Source: Datnioides undecimradiatus (Eukaryota > Chordata > Actinopteri > Lobotiformes > Datnioididae). From it: DNA of 64,000 bases. Where the stretch lies: assembly GCA_008933995.1 (NCBI GenBank), contig WARS01000010.1, forward strand, positions 7,977,001 through 8,041,000, in the 5' to 3' direction. Shown piece by piece: positions 58,401 through 64,000 of the stretch; the stretch's first letter is position 1, and each line of letters starts with the position of its first letter. The notes under the pieces are model-generated. The model was not told where the DNA came from. It saw nothing but the letters and a program-made list of their open reading frames with translations, and searched no databases. A program made the position numbers and the translations under genes.

Positions 58401-60438
58401 CAGGCTGTTGGCATAGCACATTTACTGTATCATCATCATCTAATCAATGACTGTAAGGGTCTTTTACTAAAGTATGTTGAATCTGCAGTCTACAGGTAGT
58501 AAATAAAAAGAAACAAAGCAAACAGCAACCTTTGCATACATGAAGGTACAGTATGTGTTTGGGTTCTTGGTTACAGAGTTATAGGTTAGGAAGACAGAAA
58601 AGTGTGTGTGTGTATAAAATATCTTCAGACAGACTAGTGTAGCAAGGCAGACCTTTTGCTTGCGTTTGAAGTGTGAGATTTCTTTATTTATTTCAGTTCA
58701 AACTGTACAATGATAAAAGTAGAAGGGAGCCAAAAGGACTGCAGATTAAAGGGAACCCTCCAGTCGGAGCGTAAAACAAAACAAAAACAAACAAGACTAG
58801 ACAAGATGGAACACAAACGGTAAAACATAATGCAGACATCATAAAATTACATGACAGAAATGTAATTAATAGTAAAATATTAAAACCTGCTAGAGTTACT
58901 GCAAATGATTTGTGACCTGCCTTCTAAACACTCGCGAAGCTTAATGGCATAATGCAAATGAATGAATAAATGCATGAATAAAAATGGAGAATTGCTGCAA
59001 AAAACCCATATAAAAGCCCATCTGCAATATTTTTGGATGTGTTCTCTGAATCGTATTTGAATTCACTTCACCTAATGGCTGGGAGGCTCTTTACTACTGT
59101 AAACAGTGGCTGTTGAGAGAGATGTAACACTTTTATTAAACCGTCAGATTGCGCCACATTCACAGTCGTATACTGAAACAAAGCGATCATTTGTTAGTGT
59201 GTTTGTTTCATTAGGTTTAGATGTAACGTCAGGTCTGGATAACCTGGTTCCTCCATCAACATTTACAGCTGTGCCCACATCCTTATGCCTTTAAATAACA
59301 CATCATGAGCAATGCACATGGCAAGTTGTTTAGATTTTGCCCAGAGCTCCAGTCGGACTGAAGTGCTGTCTTGTTTCACGTTGTACACAACAGCTTGATG
59401 TTGTTTCCTTGTTAGCTGATTTTCTGTTTTGTACTATTTTCTTTGCTTTTAGCAGTTAACTAATATTTTTCATAATGATCAATGCAAAATTCAGATTTGC
59501 CCAGCTAAGCCCTATCCCCATCAGTTAACCAGCTTGCAAAGTAGCTAGTTTGCTGATGGGGATGACATCTGCATTCTTAATCTCTCCAAGCCCTGATTGA
59601 TCACCTTTTTGTCAAATCATGTGAAACAGCTGCTAATGAGCCCAACACCAGACCCATTTGAATTGCTAAAACATCTTAAGACGTGGACGGTGGTTTTGAG
59701 ACCAGGTTTGCACTCATCTGAATGCAAACACATTTAGGAATGAGCCCCATGTGCAATCAGACATTCATTCTGTTAAATAAGTGAAGCAATTGAAGTAATA
59801 AAACTAGATTTTTAATGAGTATCCAGTACAGGTGTGTCAGTCCACCTCGACATAACTGTTGGAGTGGCAACAGAGCAAAACTACAGCTATGTTAAGTCTG
59901 CTCTTAACGTATAACTGCTGTTATGGCTTGAGTATATAAAACAGTGGTGCTTACTACTGAGCACATTTGCCCACTGTGCTTGAATCCAGCCTTGAATATG
60001 ACAAAAAAAAGGAAGTTTAGGACTGGAATATAGAGAAATATTCCATTATTTCTATATTTCCCTCAATCCATCCACATCTGTCAAACTTCACTTTCATGTC
60101 CATATTCCCTCCCCCTCACACTTTCCCTGTTTTGTCTTCCTTTCATCTTTTGTTGTCTCCTACATCAGTCAGTGTTTCGCAGCTCTCCACTGCTGGGCTG
60201 CTTCCTGTTCGGCCTACCGCTGGGTGTAATTAGCCTGATGTGCTATGGCATCTGCACAGCCGAGTCGGACGACGGCTCGGATGACATCGACGCGCTCAAG
60301 AGGGAGGGCCTCACCGATGAGGAGGAGGAAGAGGAGGAGGAGAGGCAACGCGCCGCTGAGCTGGAGGGCCCCGAAGAGGGGGAGAACGAGGAGGACGATG
60401 CAGTGGAGAAGGATCCCGAAGAGAAGAAAACTGATTAA
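33143..60438 (+). CDS. tmx3: Thioredoxin-related transmembrane protein 3, PDI family (complete, 16 coding exons)
   Basis: ER membrane protein disulfide isomerase-like oxidoreductase. Coding exons: 33143-33176, 33431-33488, 34048-34087, 35509-35632, 36265-36310, 38977-39057, 39496-39595, 39826-39903, 40221-40287, 45240-45338, 47427-47484, 47693-47746, 51241-51297, 54913-55042, 56432-56500, 60169-60438. They total 1365 nt and give 454 aa, the same as human. Features: signal peptide about 1-23; catalytic thioredoxin domain with APWCGYCKK (C50/C53) and GYPT cis-proline (P97); two non-catalytic thioredoxin-like domains; sequons N310-T-S and N338-G-S; one membrane helix about 373-394 (GCFLFGLPLGVISLMCYGIC); very acidic cytosolic tail ending KKTD, a KKxx ER-retrieval signal. 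Odd: CGYC where human has CGHC. All intron phases agree; intron 9 (5 kb) carries an antisense coding-like ORF. Confidence 0.96.
34226..34270 (+). repeat. G-rich minisatellite, three 15-bp units
   Basis: Units GTGGGATGTTGGAGG at 34226-34240 and 34241-34255 are identical; the third, GTGGGCAGCTGGAGG (34256-34270), differs at several bases. It lies in tmx3 intron 3. The repeated GGG/GG runs could form a G-quadruplex. Confidence 0.75.
35911..36100 (+). repeat. Teleost dispersed repeat, family 1, copy A
   Basis: In tmx3 intron 4. Pattern: TTTTGGGAAATATGCTC, then GATACCACTCCTGTTATCT, then GCTTGTTAGCTTAGCTTAGC, then GGCCCAGTCCAAAGGTAACC. The same order of boxes recurs at 62255-62445 and inverted at 24760-24885 and 53235-53540. 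Common in percomorph introns in my experience; family name not known. Confidence 0.6.
37765..38738 (+). mobile_element. Degenerate, internally deleted Tc1-like transposon
   Basis: In tmx3 intron 6. The left end has GGTCACTTTATTAGGTACAC (37775 onward) and the right end GAGAAAGTGGCCAGAGTG (about 38716-38733), the diverged inverted ends of a well-known vertebrate Tc1/mariner group. Between them are transposase fragments: the segment encoding GMTVGTRQGGMSMS and WSKNKNHPVSGSSVGK (about 37940-38075), the QADW-type region, and later a segment resembling the DDE-domain end (near 38500-38560). Frameshifts and stops break the frame. A deletion near 38420 removes much of the middle. No active transposase can be made. 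Confidence 0.85.
40815..41217 (-). CDS. Unidentified coding-like ORF/exon antisense inside tmx3 intron 9
   Basis: The minus strand has GTCACCATGGCAATG, a strong Kozak start at 41189, and then 124 codons to a TGA at 40815-40817. Codon use looks coding-like (CTG, GAG, GTG, CTC preferred) and the block is GC-rich in an AT-rich intron. A pyrimidine-rich CTGCTCACCTTCTCAG acceptor-like site lies upstream (exon limit 41217). A GTGAGA donor-like site overlaps the stop (exon limit 40819), so translation could continue into a further exon not found. Residues include KVLEDSAECGVFVISVYCGE, PPFHNGQVEQTE and AKVDFVLRALDRAP. I recognise no family. It could be a nested gene exon, a retrocopy or an old exon duplication. 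No poly(A) tail or further exons were seen. Confidence 0.4.
42640..43300 (+). repeat. Teleost dispersed repeat, family 2, copy 2 (mosaic)
   Basis: In tmx3 intron 9. Units such as GACATTCATAGTACCCAGAC-GATGAATC, ACTGAATGGATTACCATGAC and TTCAGAGGATGAACTG are followed by a rearranged, oppositely ordered part (CATCACCAAAGTCAGGGATG, ATGAATGTCTGTGCAAGATC, TCTGGACTAAAGTGGTGGAC). They share motifs with 19390-19880. The 67-aa plus-strand ORF (43113-43316) lies in this repeat and is not a gene. Confidence 0.55.
47028..47041 (+). promoter_or_regulatory. Strong CTCF core motif in tmx3 intron 10
   Basis: CCACCAGGGGGCAG matches the CTCF core consensus (CCASYAGRKGGCRS) at every position and is preceded by TGA. 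A weaker candidate, CCACTAGATGGTG, lies at 39347-39359. Motif evidence only. Confidence 0.5.
48719..48732. repeat. 14-bp perfect palindrome with homeodomain core
   Basis: CTTGTAATTACAAG is its own reverse complement, with a TAATTA core typical of paired homeodomain sites. It lies in tmx3 intron 12 in a GC-moderate stretch of conserved-element character. Confidence 0.5.
51640..52340. promoter_or_regulatory. Candidate conserved regulatory block in tmx3 intron 13
   Basis: This stretch is less AT-homopolymeric than its surroundings and dense in developmental factor cores: TTTTAATTAGAC, GCATCTAATTATGCATC (homeodomain/POU-like), ACAGGATTAATTGCCC (OTX-like plus homeodomain), and CACTAATTC. No coding frame. 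The call rests on composition and motif density, not on alignment. Confidence 0.3.
52388..52420. repeat. (AC)n microsatellite
   Basis: About 16 uninterrupted AC units in tmx3 intron 13. Likely length-polymorphic. Confidence 0.95.
53235..53540 (-). repeat. Teleost dispersed repeat, family 1, copy B (minus orientation)
   Basis: On the minus strand this reads GATACCACTCGCATGTGTGT, a GTTAGC box, a GACTGGAAGCAG segment, then CTAGTCTGCCTCTGTC and CCAGCACCTCTAAACACC. This is the longest copy in the window and includes a second half (GCTATGCTAAGCTGTTGTC) missing or diverged elsewhere. Confidence 0.55.
54024..54046. repeat. (TG)n microsatellite
   Basis: About 11 TG units followed by TG-rich variants to 54058, in tmx3 intron 13. 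Further TG-rich patches follow to about 54290. Confidence 0.9.
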
Positions 60439-61114
60439 CACAGGGGCTCCCATCGGATAGAGGATGATAGTCCTAGTCAAATGCAGTGACATGAAACTCA
60501 AAGACATATCAATGTATTACTGTTCTGCTTCTTTGTCTTTCATATCACTTCCCCTCAAAGCCCCTGTAGCACAGACTGTTCTCCCATCTTTGAGTTGTGT
60601 GTCAGTTTGTCAGGTCCGATGCTCAGTGAAGCCAATGAATCATGTTACGAACTAACAGCCTTTTTAAAGACGAAGTGTAAAAACATAATGCTCAAGAGAA
60701 GAAAGGATGGCTGTGAACCAAACATGCCACTTATTTATTATGGTTCAACCAACCAGTGGTTTATTCCATGTGATGTGTGACCCCCCCCTCTCTCTCTAGG
60801 ACATTGTTAGTTGTTTTGTAACCACTTTAATGCCCTTACAGTGTCTTCTTTTTTTGTCAATCTCCTGTTTTTTCAACCCTTTTCCAGTTTACTATGATCT
60901 CCTAGATAACAGTAGATATAGCTGATAGTATATAAACCTTGCCTTCAAACTGAATACAACATAAATACACATTTTGTTCACTTCTTCCCCAACCCAAAGT
61001 GTAGGCGTATCATCTAATTGACAAGTGTAGAAAAGCAAAGGAAGTGCCCAAGAAGGAAACTCTGCCATAAATGAATTGTGTTTTTTCTATTGTATGTTTT
61101 TGCCTGATAATATT

Positions 61115-61134
61115 TCTTCTTCTTCTTCTTCTTT
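61115..61134 (+). repeat. (CTT)n microsatellite
   Basis: About six CTT units in the tmx3 3'UTR. Confidence 0.85.
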
Positions 61135-62254
61135 TAGCGATGCAAAGTGCCGAGCATTATAACTTATTCCTCATGCCAGCCACCTGTTAGTGTCCACTTG
61201 TGCAGAGAGTTGATGAACAAAGCTGGAATGGTAATTGGTATCAGTCTGTCTGATGCTGGAATATGGCCAATGCATATTTTTTTCCTACTCATTTCGACCC
61301 AACATGACCAACCAGCCGGAAATTCCTAGTATAGATGGCTTCTACCTGTACCGCAGACACCCATAACATGCATCAGTAGTTCCCTCGGCTTTTAACAACT
61401 CATATTCCTCAGATAGAGCGGCTCTGTCTGTTTCCATATTTCAATCTGTTCTCCATCTATATTGAATTCAGTAGGCAGGTTGAAGTTTACATCCCGATGC
61501 ACTGAGAAGTACACTGAGCGTACAAAATATTAGCGCCGTCTCCCCACCGAGTTTCAAGCCCGTTTTTTTTTTCTTTTCCCTTTTGTTAAAACCCCCTATT
61601 GTCAGTTTTCTCTAGGCATAGAAATCCATCTCTATCCTATTTTCATACCCTTGTGACTAAAGTGTATATAATAGCTGAAATCAAGTAGGGGTTATGGCTT
61701 CTTCTTGGATTCAGGTGGCTAGCCCATTTCATGAAAAGAGCAAGTGTTCCTAAAATCTGCTACACCCAGTGTAATACCATTATAATGAAAAATGCACCTC
61801 CTTAGATTTAAGGCTATTGTTGCCTCTCTGGCAGCCGGGCATCTGAGAGCAAGAGAAAAGATGTTTCATTGTCTTTAATATCTGTAAAGTTAAATATTTG
61901 TCTCTAAAGAAGGAAAAAGGGTATTTATGTATGGTAATTATTATCAAACAGATGCATAGTTAACAGTGAATGACTCAGGGTGTGATTTTGAAATTTGATT
62001 TACAGTGGTATTTCCATGGCAACAAAAGCAAATTTCCCAATAACCAATGTTAGATTTTTAATTTCGATTGGTTCTTGGATGTACCTGACCTTCTTTTTTT
62101 TAACACAATACAGCCCCGACCACATCAAAACCAATGAGAAGAGCACACACAAAAGATAAATACTGTATAAAAATGAGCAGGATGGTTCCTCATCTGGCAG
62201 ATAACTGTTTAAACATGTTGGGCTCCATCACTCAAAGTAAGAAGCTGATGTGAT

Positions 62255-62445
62255 CTGGTGATAGTTTGACACGTTGGGAAATGTGTTTGTTCACTTTCTT
62301 GCCCAGAGTTCTGTGAGAAAGTTGATATCACTCTTGTCTGAGGAAAATATGAAGCCAGTGTTAGCAGCTGTGTAGCTTAGCTTAGCACAAAGATGGGAAT
62401 CCAGGGGAAACTGCTAGCCTGGTTCTTTCAAAAGAGGGTGTATCA
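62255..62445 (+). repeat. Teleost dispersed repeat, family 1, copy C
   Basis: ACGTTGGGAAATGTGTTTGT begins the copy. GATATCACTCTTGTCTG, GTAGCTTAGCTTAGC and GGGGAAACTGCTAGCCTGG follow in the same order as copy A (35911-36100). It sits in the tmx3 3'UTR, so it would be transcribed with the mRNA. Confidence 0.6.
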
Positions 62446-63387
62446 GGAGTTTGAAAGGCCAGTATTTAAAATGTTTTATCTTTTTGTTTAAACCACCAAA
62501 GCTGTTCACTGGTCGCCTGGAAACCCGGAGGTGACCGCAAGACTGCATAAACTCACTGCCTCTGACCAAGATTTGATTTGGCACATAACACCCCCCCATT
62601 AAAACCACCCATTGTTTCTGCTAAGCTCATCAGACATGAGAGTCTTCTCGATCCTACTCCCAAAATGTCAAACTATTCCTTCAAAGCCGCGCACTGGATT
62701 ATTATTGCCTCTGCATTTGTTTTACATTATTCATCTGAAACATTCATGCATTATGTTTTATGCACAGAGCTGCAAAGCAATTATAAGTTTGAAATGAGCA
62801 ACGAAAGCTTCTACAACAGGCCTTCTCTCTAGGGGGCTTCAACACACGTAATGAATGAGCATTAAGTTCATTCTTGACCTTGGGAACAGAAATATGACAA
62901 AGTAATCTTGACTTCAGGTCCACATGCAAAATCCTTTTTCTCGCGCTTTCATTGCATCGCACATAGTGACAAGTCAGCAGACAACAGAGTGGGCCTTGAA
63001 TTAAGAAGATATTTTGGTAATGAATGTTTTGAGCTGTTGATACTGTCATTGTGTAAAGGTTATCCCTAATCCTTACCCCGCGTTTTTAAAAAGCGACGCG
63101 GAGTAATAAGATGGCTGCCGGATGTTATTCATCTCCGCTCATTTCTTTGTGCTTTTGTAGCTCAGTAAATCTTGTAATTTGATGGACTTAGGCACCTCAA
63201 CCTAAGCACACCAGTTGTTTTTAAAATGTACAGAGGTTCTCTGTATTATTACTGTGAAACTGCACTAAAGGAAACCATGCCCTCGCCTTGCCTTCTGGTC
63301 TTTGTAGTTGCCTACCATTCTCTGCCAAACTTCCTCTTTGGGTTTGAATTGAGATTGTCACACTTTAATACAGGTTTGAAAGATTGA

Positions 63388-63393
63388 AATAAA
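63388..63393 (+). terminator. tmx3 polyadenylation signal, proximal
   Basis: AATAAAG followed by TTGTCCTCTTTTTTTCTTGTTG, a good U/GU-rich downstream element. Confidence 0.5.
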
Positions 63394-63807
63394 GATTGTC
63401 CTCTTTTTTTCTTGTTGACTGGCATCTTTTTTTTTTTTTTTACCACCCAGTCTGATGTGCATGTGCTGGTTTTTCACATTTAAATTATCTGCCTGTCTCC
63501 CATTTAGACATCTATTTCTCCATCTATCTCCAATTATCACTCATATAAATGTGTTTTTTTTTCCTCGACAGTATAATTCTAGGTAGAAGGTGTCTACTCA
63601 ATTATAGCAGATATAATCACATTTTTGGAGATCTCGGTTTAACCGCAGCTGATTGCATTAGTTGATGTGAAACTCATTTATTTCTTCTCTTTAGGGAATG
63701 ACGGCGCTCGCAAGTCAAACTCGGAGACGTGACTTTACATAATGAAAAAAGCACAATGTCACAGCGTACTCTCTGCAACCTGACCCTCACACAGTCTGAG
63801 TCATAGA

Positions 63808-63813
63808 AATAAA
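63808..63813 (+). terminator. tmx3 polyadenylation signal, distal
   Basis: AATAAAA followed by TGTTGCTTTTGCG and GATGTTTGTTGTTTTT, a strong GU-rich downstream element. It would extend the 3'UTR to about 63835. Confidence 0.45.
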
Positions 63814-63835
63814 ATGTTGCTTTTGCGAAGTTTGA

Positions 63836-64000
63836 TGTTTGTTGTTTTTACAGGCCTGATAAAGGAGGAGAATGGTGGTTTTCCATTGGATGTCATTTTA
63901 GGGATAAATTACCACAAAGGGGGAGATAATATATTACTACATCAGAATCAGTGTCATTGAGTGGTGCTGATGCAAAAGTAATTCATCGCTCAATTACCTC
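63836..64000. other. Right-edge sequence
   Basis: The last 165 bases after the distal tmx3 signal contain nothing recognisable. Confidence 0.5.

Larger units (their letters stand above)
60439..63830 (+). other. tmx3: tmx3 3' untranslated region (long, alternative ends)
   Basis: Non-coding sequence follows the TAA at 60436. Strong AATAAA signals with U/GU-rich downstream elements occur at 63388-63393 and 63808-63813. The region includes a CTT tract (61115-61134), dispersed repeat copy C (62255-62445) and a small CpG-rich block (63078-63130). The ORFs within are short and unrecognised. Confidence 0.5.

Noticed and set aside
60214..60507. 97-aa minus-strand ORF opposite the last tmx3 exon
   Set aside because: The Leu-rich product is the complement of the Glu-rich tail codons; a shadow.

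Overview
The window is vertebrate nuclear DNA, almost certainly from a teleost fish and probably a percomorph. The coding parts are small exons with GT-AG introns. All four genes are vertebrate orthologues, and the introns hold dispersed repeats of the kind common in spiny-rayed fishes, a Tc1-like transposon fossil, a MITE-like foldback element and CA/TG microsatellites. I see nothing prokaryotic or viral. All exon limits below were worked out by hand from splice signals, reading phase and recalled human orthologue sequences, not by alignment software.

Layout. (1) 1-2219 (+): C-terminal part of the last exon of a GLI zinc-finger transcription factor, best matched to GLI3, open at the left edge, with a 3'UTR to about 4040. 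(2) 6123-14532 (-): complete 16-exon prpf4b, the PRP4 spliceosomal kinase (1018 aa), 3'UTR down to about 5110. gli3 and prpf4b converge tail to tail. (3) 14533-21740: a 7.4-kb gap between two divergent genes, mostly repeat-like or featureless. (4) 21957-29647 (+): complete 5-exon pxdc1 (233 aa), 3'UTR to about 30450 or 32085. (5) 33143-60438 (+): complete 16-exon tmx3 (454 aa), an ER transmembrane thioredoxin-like protein spread over 27 kb, 3'UTR to about 63410 or 63830.

The genes do not form a pathway: Hedgehog transcription output, pre-mRNA splicing, a phosphoinositide-binding-type PX protein and ER redox folding. The divergent prpf4b/pxdc1 pair matches the human 6p25.2 arrangement, whereas GLI3 and TMX3 lie on other human chromosomes, so this is a fish linkage group.

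The least explained item is a coding-looking antisense ORF with apparent splice signals inside tmx3 intron 9 (40815-41217), which I could not identify. Other points of interest are a CGYC rather than CGHC active site in tmx3, a MITE with a 9-bp flanking direct repeat in prpf4b intron 2, a four-copy dispersed repeat family, a strong CTCF-type motif, and conserved-element-like stretches in tmx3 introns.
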